Below are positions 9,193-17,614 of a DNA stretch of 64,000 nucleotides, piece by piece. Within the stretch, counting starts at the first letter, position 1. Every line of letters begins with the position of its first letter. The position numbers were made by a program, and so were the translations under genes. The notes beneath the pieces were generated by a model, which saw nothing but the letters and a program-made list of their open reading frames with translations, was not told where the DNA came from and did no database searches. The stretch is from assembly GCA_046727955.1 (NCBI GenBank), contig JBKPDO010000170.1, positions 3,652-67,651 on the forward strand. Reading direction: 5' to 3'. Origin of the DNA: DASVXQ01 sp046727955. GTDB lineage: Bacteria; Actinomycetota; CALGFH01.

Positions 9193-10068
9193 ATGCAGCG
9201 ACGAAGGCTCGGACGGCTCGGTCACATGAGCTCTGTGCTCATCTACGGCGCCGCCGCGCTCAGCGAGGTCGATCAGGACGTCGCCGACCGCGCGGTGCAG
9301 CTGGCGCTGGACGCCGGCATCAACCATTTCGACGTCGCACCCAGCTACGGCGACGCCGAGCTGCGGCTCGGCCCGTGGATGCCACGGATCCAGGACCGCA
9401 TCTTCCTGGCGACCAAGACAGAGCAGCGGGACTACCAGCGCTCCTGGCGACAGATCAACGACAGCCTGGAGCGGCTGCAGACCAGCCACATCGACCTTAT
9501 CCAGCTCCACGCGGTCGGGGACCTCGCCGAGCTCGACCTGGTAACGGGCAGCGGCGGCTCGCTCCAGGCGGCGATCCGGGCAAGGGACGAGGGCATGGCG
9601 CGCGCGATCGGCATCACCGGGCACGGACAGGCGGCGCCGGCGACGCACCGCGAGGCCCTGCGGCGGTTCCCGTTCGACACGGTGCTGACCCCGCTGAACT
9701 ACGTGCTGAGCCGGGACCCCACCTACCTGCGCGATTACCAGGCGCTGGTGTCGGAGGCACAGGCGCAGGACGTGGGCCTGATGATCATCAAGGCGGCGTC
9801 GCGCCGCAATTGGCCGGAGCCGGGCGCCGAGCAGCGCTACAGCACCTGGTACGAGCCCTTCGACGACCAAGAGCTGGTCACCGCCGCGGTCGTCTGGGTG
9901 CTGTCCCACGAGGAGGCCACCGGGATCGCCACACCGGGCGACGTCGAGCTCCTGCCGCTCGTCATCGAGGGAGAGCGGCAGCTCGGCGAGATGGATCCCG
10001 CGGACGCCGAGAAGGTCCTCTCGCGAGCGGCGGATTACAGCTCGCCATTCATCAACATACCGTTCTGA
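9193..10068 (+). CDS. Aldo/keto reductase
   Basis: 291 residues, NAD(P)H-dependent reductase of carbonyl compounds. The catalytic tetrad is visible: Asp and Tyr in FDVAPSYGDAE, Lys in LATKTEQR, His in LIQLHAVGD. The ATG at 9193 is preceded by ctggaggga at 9175-9183, a good ribosome binding site. The C-terminal NADP-binding signature (GIATPGDVELLP) is shortened compared with classical members, as in the actinobacterial Tas/oxidoreductase-like group. Its substrate is not evident; the divergent glycosidase suggests a sugar-related role, but that is only a guess from position. Confidence 0.88.
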   Translation: MQRRRLGRLGHMSSVLIYGAAALSEVDQDVADRAVQLALDAGINHFDVAPSYGDAELRLGPWMPRIQDRIFLATKTEQRDYQRSWRQINDSLERLQTSHIDLIQLHAVGDLAELDLVTGSGGSLQAAIRARDEGMARAIGITGHGQAAPATHREALRRFPFDTVLTPLNYVLSRDPTYLRDYQALVSEAQAQDVGLMIIKAASRRNWPEPGAEQRYSTWYEPFDDQELVTAAVVWVLSHEEATGIATPGDVELLPLVIEGERQLGEMDPADAEKVLSRAADYSSPFINIPF

Positions 10069-10101
10069 CCCCTGACGCTTCGTAGGATGGCCAGCCAGCA
10101 A

Positions 10102-10129
10102 GGGAACGTATCCGGCCGTGCCGGTGTAC
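10102..10129 (+). promoter_or_regulatory. Possible ECF-type promoter of the sigma gene
   Basis: GGGAAC at 10102-10107, then 16 bases, then GTGTAC. GGAAC-type -35 elements are typical of ECF sigma promoters, and ECF genes often control themselves. The -10 match is weak, so this is only a candidate for autoregulation of the gene at 10149. Confidence 0.3.
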
Positions 10130-10148
10130 CCCTACCGCAACCGGCGCA

Positions 10149-10754
10149 GTGGAGGGCCGTCCACTGGACGAAGACGACAGCCAGCTCGTGGAACGCGCGC
10201 GAGGAGGAGACGTGCGCGCCTACGAGATCCTGGTGCGCCGCTACCAGGATCTCGCCTACCGGACGGCCTACCTGATCACCGGAAGGGCGGCGGATGCCGA
10301 GGACGCCGCGCAGGAGGGCCTGGTGAAGGCCTGGTACGCGCTCGGTCGCTTCCGCGCCGGGGCACCGTTCCGGCCCTGGCTGCTCACCATCGTCTCGAAC
10401 GAGGCCCGCAACCGCCGCCGGTCGGGCCGCCGGCAGGACGACCTGGCGCTGCGGGTCGCCGAGGTCCGCCCCTCGGGGGACGCGGCCCCGTCCCCCGAGG
10501 CGGCGGCCTTGGCGCACGAGCGCCGGCAGGCACTACTGACGGTGGTCGGCCGCCTGCCCGAGCGCGACCGCCAGGCGATCGCGGCGCGCTTCTTCCTGGA
10601 GCTGTCCGAGGCGGAGATGGCAACGGTCCTCGGCTGCCGCCGGGGCACGGTGAAGTCGCGCCTCTCCCGCGCGCTCGCGCGACTGCGGACGGCGCTTGCC
10701 GACCAGGAGGGCGAGGCGCTCGTCCTGCCCGCGCCGGGAGGAGGTGGCGATTGA
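10149..10754 (+). CDS. ECF-type RNA polymerase sigma factor
   Basis: 201 residues. Region 2 (residues about 10-80) includes YEILVRRYQDLAYRTAYLIT and the DAEDAAQEGLVKAW core-binding segment; region 4 (about 130-185) includes LPERDRQAIAARFFLELSEA and a helix-turn-helix ending GTVKSRLSRALARLR. It would redirect RNA polymerase in response to an outside signal. GTG start at 10149. The stop (10752-10754) is two bases before the start of its membrane-bound neighbour, which is probably its regulator. Confidence 0.92.
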   Translation: MEGRPLDEDDSQLVERARGGDVRAYEILVRRYQDLAYRTAYLITGRAADAEDAAQEGLVKAWYALGRFRAGAPFRPWLLTIVSNEARNRRRSGRRQDDLALRVAEVRPSGDAAPSPEAAALAHERRQALLTVVGRLPERDRQAIAARFFLELSEAEMATVLGCRRGTVKSRLSRALARLRTALADQEGEALVLPAPGGGGD

Positions 10755-10755
10755 C

Positions 10756-11655
10756 ATGACTGAGCTGGACCTCGAGCGCGCCCTCGCCGACCTCGGCGCC
10801 CACCTGGAGCAGCCGTCGACGCCACCGCTCGCCGAGGCGGTGATGGCACGGATCGCCGAGCACCCCGCCCCGGCCACCCCGCCGGCACGACTCCCGGGGA
10901 CGCCGCTTCCGGGGGCGCGGCTCCCCTGGGCGCGGCTCCCCTGGGCGCGGCTCCCCTGGGCGCGGCTCCCCCGGGCGCGGCTCCCCCGGGCGCGGCTCCC
11001 GCGCCGCGGGTGGCAGCGGGTGGCGGTGGTGGCGCTGGCCGTACTGGTGATCGCCACCGGAATCGTGGTCGCCACGCCGTCCGCCCGGGAGGCGGTGGCC
11101 CGCCGCCTCGGCCTCCTCGGCGTCGAGATCCACCTGGGTGGGCCGGCGCCGACCAGCAGCACTCTGCGGCCCGGCGCGGGCGCCAATCTCGGCCTCGGCC
11201 GCCACGTGACCCTGCGGCAGGCGCGCGCCGCCGTGAGCTTCCCACTCCTGGTCCCGACCACGCCCGGCTTCGAGCAGCCGGACGCGGTGTACCTCAGCAA
11301 TGACGTGCCTGGGGGACGGGTCGACCTCGTCTACCTGCCGCGGCCCGGCCTGCGGGCCTCGCCCTTCTCAGGCGTGGGCCTACTGATCACAGAGTTCCAG
11401 GCGACGCCGTTCACGGAAAAGTTCGCCAAGAGCGCCACCCAAGTCGAGCAGGTGACAGTCGGCAAGGAGCTCGGCTACTGGCTCAGCGGCGAGCCACATG
11501 GGTTCGTCTACGAGGATCGCAATGGCGACATTCGGGAGGAGACGGCTCGCCTGGCTGGCTCGACCCTCGTCTGGACCCATGGTGGGCTCACCCTGCGCCT
11601 GGAAGGGCAGGTCTCCAAGCAGCAGGCCCTCCGTCTCGCCAACTCGATGCGCTAG
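10756..11655 (+). CDS. Membrane-anchored sigma-factor partner with a DUF4367-like domain
   Basis: 299 residues from the ATG at 10756; GGGAGGAGG lies just upstream. Residues about 1-45 are a cytoplasmic segment (LERALADLGAHLEQP), then about 30 residues of a pentapeptide repeat (LPWAR/LPRAR), one membrane helix (VAVVALAVLVIATGIVVA, about 95-115), and an extracytoplasmic domain similar to DUF4367 (ending VWTHGGLTLRLEGQVSKQQA). Position directly behind an ECF sigma gene and the one-helix topology fit an anti-sigma factor. The N-terminus lacks a recognisable His-Cys zinc anti-sigma motif, so a sensor or co-regulator role is also possible. Confidence 0.75.
   Translation: MTELDLERALADLGAHLEQPSTPPLAEAVMARIAEHPAPATPPARLPGTPLPGARLPWARLPWARLPWARLPRARLPRARLPRRGWQRVAVVALAVLVIATGIVVATPSAREAVARRLGLLGVEIHLGGPAPTSSTLRPGAGANLGLGRHVTLRQARAAVSFPLLVPTTPGFEQPDAVYLSNDVPGGRVDLVYLPRPGLRASPFSGVGLLITEFQATPFTEKFAKSATQVEQVTVGKELGYWLSGEPHGFVYEDRNGDIREETARLAGSTLVWTHGGLTLRLEGQVSKQQALRLANSMR
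10906..10995 (+). repeat. 15-bp in-frame tandem repeat
   Basis: Units ctcccctgggcgcgg at 10921-10935, 10936-10950 and 10951-10965, followed by two ctcccccgggcgcgg units to 10995 and a degenerate copy before. They encode LPWAR three times and LPRAR twice, immediately before the membrane helix of the sigma-factor partner. Confidence 0.92.
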
Positions 11656-11723
11656 CGCTGGCAAGTCCGGGCGCCACGGCGCCACACCCCACCCACCACC
11701 CACCGCCCGCGACCCGCCAGCGG

Positions 11724-13160
11724 CTAACCCAGGTCCAGATCTGGGCGGAAAGAGGCGGCCCAGCCGCGTGCGGTTGCGGCGGCCGCGGCCAGGGCGCCGA
11801 GCTGCTCGGCGACCCGCGCGGGGTTGGTCGAGCCCGGGGTGACCTTGGCGGCGATGCTGCCGTCGACGTCGAGGACCGAGCGGTCGACCTCGGCCAGGGC
11901 CGGGTGGATGCCGCGCAGCTCGTCGTCCGGCAGGTCGGCGAGGCGCTCCCCCCGGCTCGAGGCCAGGCGCACGGCCGCGCCGACTGCGTGGTGGGCCTCG
12001 CGGAATGGTACGCCCGCGCCGACCATCGCCTCGGCCAGGTCGACCGCGGTGGTCTCGCCCTCCCCCGCCGCGGCCCGCATCCGCTCGGCGTCCGGCTCCA
12101 GGCCGGCCACCAGCCCCGCCATCGCCGTCATGGTCGAGGTCAGCGTGTCGACCACCTCGAAGACGCCGGCCTTGTCCTCCTGCAGATCGCGGGAGTAGGC
12201 CAGCGGCAGGCCCTTCAGCGTGGCGAGCAGCCCGGTCAGCCGGCCGATGACCGTGCCGGCCCGGCCGCGTGCGAGCTCGGCCACGTCGGGGTTGCGCTTC
12301 TGCGGCAGCATGCTGGAGCCGGTGGCCCAGGCGTCCGGCAGTCGCACCCAGCCGCGGCCGGCCCACAGCGCGACGTCCTCGGCCAGGCGGGACACGTGGA
12401 CCATGGCGATGGCCGCCGCCGCCTCGAGCTCGGCCGGGGCGTCGCGGCTCGCGGTGGCGTCCATGGCGTTGCCAAAGGCGGCGGCGAACCCCAGCTCCCG
12501 GGCGGTGGCTGCAGGGTCGAGCGGGAACGAGGACCCTGCGATGGCGCCGGCGCCGAGGGGGCAGACGTCCGCCCGCTGGGCCGCGTCGCGGAAGCGACCG
12601 CTGTCGCGGGCCAGCGCGAAGCCGTGCGCCGCGAGCTGGAAGCTCCACAGCACCGGCTGGGCCGGCTGCAGGTGGGTGAGGCCTGGCAGCACCGCGCTCG
12701 AATGGCCGCGGGCCGTGGCCACCAGCGCCTCGATCAGCCGGGCGCAGGCCTCGACAGCAGCCACGTGCGCGCCCTTGAGCCACAGCGCCAGATCGGTGGC
12801 GACCTGGTCGTTGCGGCTGCGGGCGGTGTGAAGACTGCCCCCGACGGGGCCGACCAGCTCGGTCAGGCGACGCTCAACGGCGGAGTGGATGTCCTCGTCG
12901 CTGTCGACCCACTCGAAGGAGCCGGTGGCCAGCTCCGTGGCGACCTTCGCGAGCCCGTCGAGCAGGGCGCCGCCGTCGTCCTGGCCGAGCACGCCCGCTC
13001 TGACCAGCGCTCGGACGTGGGCCCGGCTGCCGGCCAAATCCTCGCGCCACAGGCGCCGGTCGATTGGCAGCGACCAGGCATAGGCCCACATGTTGGGATC
13101 GGGTGGGCCGGCGAAGCCCCCGGCCCACAGCGGCCCGGCCCTCCGATCCTCCGCGCTCAT
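11724..13160 (-). CDS. argH: Argininosuccinate lyase
   Basis: 478 residues; splits argininosuccinate to arginine and fumarate, the last step of arginine synthesis. It belongs to the fumarase/aspartase superfamily: HTARSRNDQVATD near residue 110, the H-containing segment LTHLQPAQPV, and the family signature GSSMLPQKRNP with the catalytic loop serine. ATG at 13160; the start overlaps the argG stop by one base (TGATG), so the two are coupled. It is the last gene of the cluster. Confidence 0.96.
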   Translation of the reverse strand: MSAEDRRAGPLWAGGFAGPPDPNMWAYAWSLPIDRRLWREDLAGSRAHVRALVRAGVLGQDDGGALLDGLAKVATELATGSFEWVDSDEDIHSAVERRLTELVGPVGGSLHTARSRNDQVATDLALWLKGAHVAAVEACARLIEALVATARGHSSAVLPGLTHLQPAQPVLWSFQLAAHGFALARDSGRFRDAAQRADVCPLGAGAIAGSSFPLDPAATARELGFAAAFGNAMDATASRDAPAELEAAAAIAMVHVSRLAEDVALWAGRGWVRLPDAWATGSSMLPQKRNPDVAELARGRAGTVIGRLTGLLATLKGLPLAYSRDLQEDKAGVFEVVDTLTSTMTAMAGLVAGLEPDAERMRAAAGEGETTAVDLAEAMVGAGVPFREAHHAVGAAVRLASSRGERLADLPDDELRGIHPALAEVDRSVLDVDGSIAAKVTPGSTNPARVAEQLGALAAAAATARGWAASFRPDLDLG

Positions 13161-14446
13161 CAGCCCCCCTGGCCGGCAGCCTCCTGGCGCACTCTGGCCC
13201 AGGTGCGGGCCGGCAGGCCCCATAGCGCGACGAAGCCGCGCCCCGCCTCGTGGTCGAAGCTGTCGCCGGCGTCGTAGGTAGCGAGGTCCGGCCGGTACAG
13301 CGCGTGCTGGGCGCGGCGGCCGGTGACCTGGCAGCGGCCCGGCGACAGCTCGAGCCGCACCTCGCCAGTGACCGCCTGCTGCGTCTCGACGATGAACGCG
13401 TCGAGCGCTGCACGCAGTGGCGAGAACCACAGCCCGTCGTACACCAGCTCAGCGTAGCGGATCTCGAGCCGGGCCTTCTCGTGCAGCACGTCCCGGTCGA
13501 GGGTGAGGTCCTCGAGCTCGCGGTGGGCGGCGATGGTCGCCAGCGCCCCCGGGACCTCGTACACCTCGCGGCTCTTGATGCCGACGCGGCGGTTCTCGAT
13601 CATGTCGACGCGCCCGAAGCCGGCTGCCCCGCCGTGGCGGTTGAGCGCGGCGACGACCTCGGCGAACCCGCTCGCCTCTGGCGCCCGCCCTCCCGCGCCG
13701 CCAGCGTGCAGCGCCACCGGCAGGCCAGCCCGGAAACTGACGACCAGCTCGCGGACCGCACTGGTGGAGGCCGGCGGCACGGTCCAGGCGAAGGCGTCCT
13801 CCGGCGGCGCCTCCCACGGGTCCTCGAGCACACCCGCCTCGACCGTCCGGCCCCACAGGTTCTGGTCCACCGAGTAGGGCTTGTCCGCGCTGATCCAGTC
13901 GATGTCGATGCCGTGCTTCTCGGCGTAGGCGATCGCCTCCGGCCGGCTCATCGCCCAGTCCCGCACCGGCGCGAGCACCTCCAGCTCCGGCGCAAGCGCG
14001 CCGCAGCTCACCTCGAAGCGGACCTGGTCGTTGCCCTTGCCGGTGCAGCCGTGGGCGATCGCGCCAGCGCCGCGCCGCCGCGCCTCCTCGATCAGGAGCT
14101 GGGCGATGAGCGGCCGGGACAGCGCCGACACCAGCGGATAGCGACCCTCGTACAGGGCGTTGGCGGCCACGGCGCGCGCGAGGAACTCGGCCGCGAAGCG
14201 CTGGCGTGCGTCGACCACCACGGCGTCGACCGCGCCGGCCGACAGCGCGCGCTGGGCGGCCGCGGCCAGGTCCTCGCCCTGGCCGACGTCGGCCAGCAGG
14301 GCGACCACCTGACGGCCCTGCTCGTGGCTGAGCCGGTGGACGATCACAGTGGTGTCCAGCCCGCCCGAGTAGGCGAGAACCACCAGGTCGGGGTTGGAGA
14401 CCACGGCGGCTCCAGGGACCGTCGGCTGCGGGTCGGGGTCGATCAT
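13160..14446 (-). CDS. argG: Argininosuccinate synthase
   Basis: 428 residues; ATP-dependent joining of citrulline and aspartate. The PP-loop ATP site AYSGGLDTT is at about residues 25-33, and AHGCTGKGNDQVRFE and DWISADKPYSVDQNLWGR are family landmarks. The N-terminus carries about 20 extra residues compared with common ArgG proteins; a downstream start (GTGGTCTCC at about 14402) is possible. The ATG at 14446 overlaps the argR stop by four bases. Confidence 0.96.
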   Translation of the reverse strand: MIDPDPQPTVPGAAVVSNPDLVVLAYSGGLDTTVIVHRLSHEQGRQVVALLADVGQGEDLAAAAQRALSAGAVDAVVVDARQRFAAEFLARAVAANALYEGRYPLVSALSRPLIAQLLIEEARRRGAGAIAHGCTGKGNDQVRFEVSCGALAPELEVLAPVRDWAMSRPEAIAYAEKHGIDIDWISADKPYSVDQNLWGRTVEAGVLEDPWEAPPEDAFAWTVPPASTSAVRELVVSFRAGLPVALHAGGAGGRAPEASGFAEVVAALNRHGGAAGFGRVDMIENRRVGIKSREVYEVPGALATIAAHRELEDLTLDRDVLHEKARLEIRYAELVYDGLWFSPLRAALDAFIVETQQAVTGEVRLELSPGRCQVTGRRAQHALYRPDLATYDAGDSFDHEAGRGFVALWGLPARTWARVRQEAAGQGG

Positions 14447-15060
14447 GCGGATTCTCCTCGGTGATGGATCGCGTGGACGCCAGCCGGTGAGAGTCGGCTG
14501 CGGCCGGCGGTGCCGCCCGCTCCCGCCTGTCGGAGCCCGGCCGGGCTGGGGGACGGGCGGGGCGCGCCACCGTCGGGTGCCGACGCGGGCGCGCCCTGCC
14601 CGCTCATCAGCTCACGGAACTGCCTCGCCATCGCCCTGCCAGAGGTGCGGTCCGTGCACACCACCAGCACGGTGTCGTCCCCCGCGACCGTGCCGGCGAC
14701 CTCCGGCAGGTTGGCTCGGTCGATCATCGAGGCCATCGCCTGGGCGTGGCCGGGTGGGGTCCGCAGCACCACCAGGTTCCCCGCCGGCACCGCCGACAGC
14801 AGGAACATCGCGATGGTCTGGCCGAGCTGCTCGCGGCTGACCTCCGGGACGGCGTCGTCTTCCGGGAGGGCGTAGACGAGGCTGCCGTCGCTGCTGCGGA
14901 CCTTCATCGCGCCCAGCTCCTCCAGGTCACGAGAGACCGTAGCCTGGGTAGCGTCGAAGCCCTGTGTGCGGAGTAACTCGAGCAGGCGTGCCTGGCTCGA
15001 CACCTGGCGAGTGCGCAGCAGTCCGGCAAGCGCCCGCTGCCGCGACGCCTTCACCGACAT
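14443..15060 (-). CDS. argR: Arginine repressor
   Basis: 205 residues. The N-terminal winged-helix DNA-binding domain contains FDATQATVSRDLEELGAMKV; the C-terminal hexamerisation and arginine-sensing domain contains GTVAGDDTVLVVCTD. It represses the arg genes when arginine is abundant, binding ARG boxes such as the one at 20,001-20,018. A tail of about 45 Gly/Pro/Arg-rich residues follows the conserved domain, making it longer than usual (about 150-170). The first ten bases overlap the end of argD. Confidence 0.94.
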   Translation of the reverse strand: MSVKASRQRALAGLLRTRQVSSQARLLELLRTQGFDATQATVSRDLEELGAMKVRSSDGSLVYALPEDDAVPEVSREQLGQTIAMFLLSAVPAGNLVVLRTPPGHAQAMASMIDRANLPEVAGTVAGDDTVLVVCTDRTSGRAMARQFRELMSGQGAPASAPDGGAPRPSPSPAGLRQAGAGGTAGRSRLSPAGVHAIHHRGESA

Positions 15061-16262
15061 GCGCCCACCTCCCGCAGCGCTCCGGTCAGCCGGAGCAGCC
15101 CCTCGTCGACGTCGGTCTCATCGATCACCAGCGGCGGAGCGAGCCGCAGCGCGGTCTCGGTGACAGGGTTGACCACCAGCCCGCGGCTAAGGGCGGCGAG
15201 CGCCGCCTCCTTCGCGGTGGCCGGTGTCTGCCCACCGAGGTCGAGCGCGTACCACAGGCCGGTGCCACGCACCGCCGCGCCGGGACCCTCGATCCGGTCG
15301 CGCAGCTCCAGCAGGCCGTCGCCGAGACGCCTGGCGACCCGGTCGACGTGCCCCTCGAGCAGCGGCTCGATCACGTCGAGGGTGGCCAGGGCGGCGGCGC
15401 AGGCGACCGGGTTGCCGCCGAAGGTCGAGCCGTGGTCGCCCGGCCTGATCGCGCCGGCCACCTCGTCGACGGCGATGGTGGCGCCGATCGGGTAGCCGCT
15501 GCCGAGCGCCTTGGCCATGGTCACCACGTCAGGACGCACGCCCGCGCGCTGATGGGCGAAGAAGCCGCCGGTTCGGCCCATGCCGGACTGGATCTCGTCC
15601 ACGATCAGCAGCACCCCCGCCGCGGCGGTGATCTCCCGCACCGCCGCCAGGTAGCCGGGCGGCGGCTCTCGGATGCCGGCCTCCCCCTGGATCGGCTCGA
15701 GCATCACCGCGGCGGTGTCCGGGCCGACCGCCGCCGCCAAGGCGCCGGCGTCGCCGAACGGCACGTGGCTGAACCCGGGTGGCAGCGGCTCGAACGGCTC
15801 CCTGATCGAGGCCTTGCCGGTGGCGGCGAGTGCCCCCAGGGTGCGGCCGTGGAAACCGCCCTCCGTGGCCACGATGCCGGTCGCCCGCTCGCCACGGTTG
15901 GCCTTGGCCCAGCGCCTGGCCACCTTGATGGCGGCCTCGTTGGCCTCAGCGCCGGAGTTGGAGAGGAACACCTTGGCCCCGCCGCCGAAGCGGTCGACCA
16001 GCCGCTCGGCCAGATCCACCTGCGGCCCGGTGAAATACAGGTTGGAGGTGTGACCGAGGGTCGCAAGCTGGCCGGCCACCGCAGCCACGACCTTGGGGTG
16101 GGCGTGGCCGGCGGCGACCACGGCGATGCCGCCCAGGAAGTCGAGGTACTCGCGCCCACCCACGTCCCACAGGCGGACCCCCTCCCCGCGGACGAACTCG
16201 ACCTGCGGCCGCAGATAGGTCGGCCACAGGACTGCCGCTTCTCTTGCCGCGATATCGATCAA
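15051..16262 (-). CDS. argD: Acetylornithine aminotransferase
   Basis: 403 residues, PLP-dependent class-III aminotransferase that converts N-acetylglutamate semialdehyde to N-acetylornithine. Landmarks: FLSNSGAEANEAAIK, EGGFHGRTLGALAATG, LIVDEIQSGMGRTG and the PLP lysine in MAKALGSGYPIGA. ATG at 16262 overlaps the argB stop by four bases. In most actinobacterial clusters argF lies between argD and argR; here argD runs straight into argR. Confidence 0.95.
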   Translation of the reverse strand: MIDIAAREAAVLWPTYLRPQVEFVRGEGVRLWDVGGREYLDFLGGIAVVAAGHAHPKVVAAVAGQLATLGHTSNLYFTGPQVDLAERLVDRFGGGAKVFLSNSGAEANEAAIKVARRWAKANRGERATGIVATEGGFHGRTLGALAATGKASIREPFEPLPPGFSHVPFGDAGALAAAVGPDTAAVMLEPIQGEAGIREPPPGYLAAVREITAAAGVLLIVDEIQSGMGRTGGFFAHQRAGVRPDVVTMAKALGSGYPIGATIAVDEVAGAIRPGDHGSTFGGNPVACAAALATLDVIEPLLEGHVDRVARRLGDGLLELRDRIEGPGAAVRGTGLWYALDLGGQTPATAKEAALAALSRGLVVNPVTETALRLAPPLVIDETDVDEGLLRLTGALREVGACR

Positions 16263-17518
16263 TCCTTCGGACTCCTTCGGAGAGAAGGCGGGGTGCCGCC
16301 TTCGGCGGCGGCTGATTCACTGCGACCGCCAGGTTCGGCGGTCGCGGCGGCCGGCGATTCACTGCGACCGCCAGGTTCGGCGGTCGCGGCGGCTGCGGTC
16401 GCCATCGTGCCGACGCCGCGGTCGGTGAACAGCTCCAGCAGCAGGGCGTGGCGGCGCCGGCCGTCGAGGATGTGGGCGCTGCCCACTCCCGCCCGCAGCG
16501 CGGTGGCGACGCCGTTGACCTTGGGCACCATGCCGCTGTGCAGCCGGCCGCTCGCCAGCAGCTCCTCCACCTCGCGCAGGCCTATACGGGAATACAGCGA
16601 GCCTGGGTCGGCCGGGTCGGCGTAGAGGCCCTCCACGTCGGTCAGGTAGACGAGCTTCTCGGCGCCGAGCGCGGCCGCCACCGCCCCCGCCGCCGCGTCG
16701 GCGTTGACGTTATAGGGATGGCCGCCCGGCCCCGCGGCCACTGTGGCGATGACCGGGATCAGGCCAGCGGCGGTGAGCGCGCGCAGCGCGGTGGCGTCGA
16801 TCGCCTCGACGTCGCCGACGAAGCCGAGGTCTCGGCCGCCCGGATCGCGCCGCGGCCGCGCGGTGATCAGCAGGCCGTCCTCGCCGGACAGGCCGACCGC
16901 CAGGCGGCCGTGGCGGTTGAGCCGCCCGACGATCCCCTTGTTGATGCGCCCCACCAGGATCATGCGGACCAGGTCGATGGTGTCGGCGTCGGTGACCCGC
17001 TGGCCCTCGACGAACACCGGCTGCCTGCCGAGCTCCTCCATGGCGCGGCTGATCTCCGGTCCGCCGCCGTGGACCACCACCACGTCGACGCCGACGTAGC
17101 GGAGCAGCACCACGTCACCAACAAAGGAGTCGAGATCCGCCAGGTTATCCACCGGGGGGCTAACGCTCGGCTCTGCTTCGCCGCCCGGTGCCTGGGTCCT
17201 GGCCTCGCTGGAGAGCCCCCCGGACCCTGTGTCCCACCGGGGGGCTACGCTCGGCTCTGCTTCGCCGCCCGGTGCCTGGGTCCTGGCCTCGCTGGAGAGC
17301 CCCCCGGACCCCCCAGGCTCTGGGCTCTCGGGGCTCTCGGGGTTCTCTGGATTCCTGGGGCTCTCGCCGTTGCTGTCATGAGCGGGGCTGCTCATCGCCG
17401 CGCCGCCGTACTTCACCACCACGGTGCGGCCGGCGAAGCGCTTGATCCAGGGCAGTGCCTCGTGCAGCACGGCCGCCTTGGCCTGCAGCTCCTCGGCCCG
17501 CTCGCCGGTCCTGCTCAT
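16259..17518 (-). CDS. argB: Acetylglutamate kinase with a large repeat insert
   Basis: 419 residues against a usual length of about 290-300. It phosphorylates N-acetylglutamate. Conserved parts are clear: the N-terminal nucleotide-binding strand VVKYGGAAM, VVLLRYVGVDVVVVHGGGPE, GLSGEDG, YNVNADAAAGAVAAALGAEK, YLTDVEGLY and GMVPKVNGVATALRAGV. Between GGAAM (about residue 41) and ADLDSFVGDVVLL (about 126) there is an extra low-complexity segment containing two 28-residue repeats. The C-terminus also has an added tail with two 14-residue repeats (AAATAEPGGRSES). Both additions keep the frame, and the kinase core is intact, so the enzyme is probably active with surface-exposed inserts. Confidence 0.93.
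   Translation of the reverse strand: MSRTGERAEELQAKAAVLHEALPWIKRFAGRTVVVKYGGAAMSSPAHDSNGESPRNPENPESPESPEPGGSGGLSSEARTQAPGGEAEPSVAPRWDTGSGGLSSEARTQAPGGEAEPSVSPPVDNLADLDSFVGDVVLLRYVGVDVVVVHGGGPEISRAMEELGRQPVFVEGQRVTDADTIDLVRMILVGRINKGIVGRLNRHGRLAVGLSGEDGLLITARPRRDPGGRDLGFVGDVEAIDATALRALTAAGLIPVIATVAAGPGGHPYNVNADAAAGAVAAALGAEKLVYLTDVEGLYADPADPGSLYSRIGLREVEELLASGRLHSGMVPKVNGVATALRAGVGSAHILDGRRRHALLLELFTDRGVGTMATAAAATAEPGGRSESPAAATAEPGGRSESAAAEGGTPPSLRRSPKD
16314..16397 (-). repeat. Two 42-bp units with an internal hairpin, in the argB tail
   Basis: Units at 16314-16355 and 16356-16397 begin gattcactg and contain the perfect inverted repeat gcgaccgcc / ggcggtcgc around a six-base loop. They encode the repeated tail of ArgB. 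Confidence 0.88.
17149..17311 (-). repeat. 84-bp direct repeat inside argB
   Basis: Two nearly identical copies starting ccaccggggggct at 17149 and 17234. They differ by a one-base indel and a few changes near the edges. In the ArgB frame each encodes GGLSSEARTQAPGGEAEPSV. The unit lies between core strands of the kinase, so it is a recent in-frame duplication. Confidence 0.9.
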
Positions 17519-17614
17519 TGGAGACCTCCACCTCCCTCGCGGTTCCCCGGGGCCCCGCGGGGGCTCATGTGGCGTACTCCGTCCACTTCGTGGACTCCGT
17601 CACTCGTGACTTCG
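17519..17614. other. argJ-argB spacer packed with small hairpins
   Basis: The only sizeable gap in the arg cluster (96 bases). From 17581 to 17619, crossing the argJ stop, it holds overlapping inverted repeats: gtccacttcgtggac (17581-17595), gtcactcgtgac (17599-17610) and gtgacttcgtcac (17607-17619). A run ccccggggccccgcgggg lies nearer argB. These could form RNA stems that attenuate or stabilise the transcript, but the role is not known. Confidence 0.6.
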
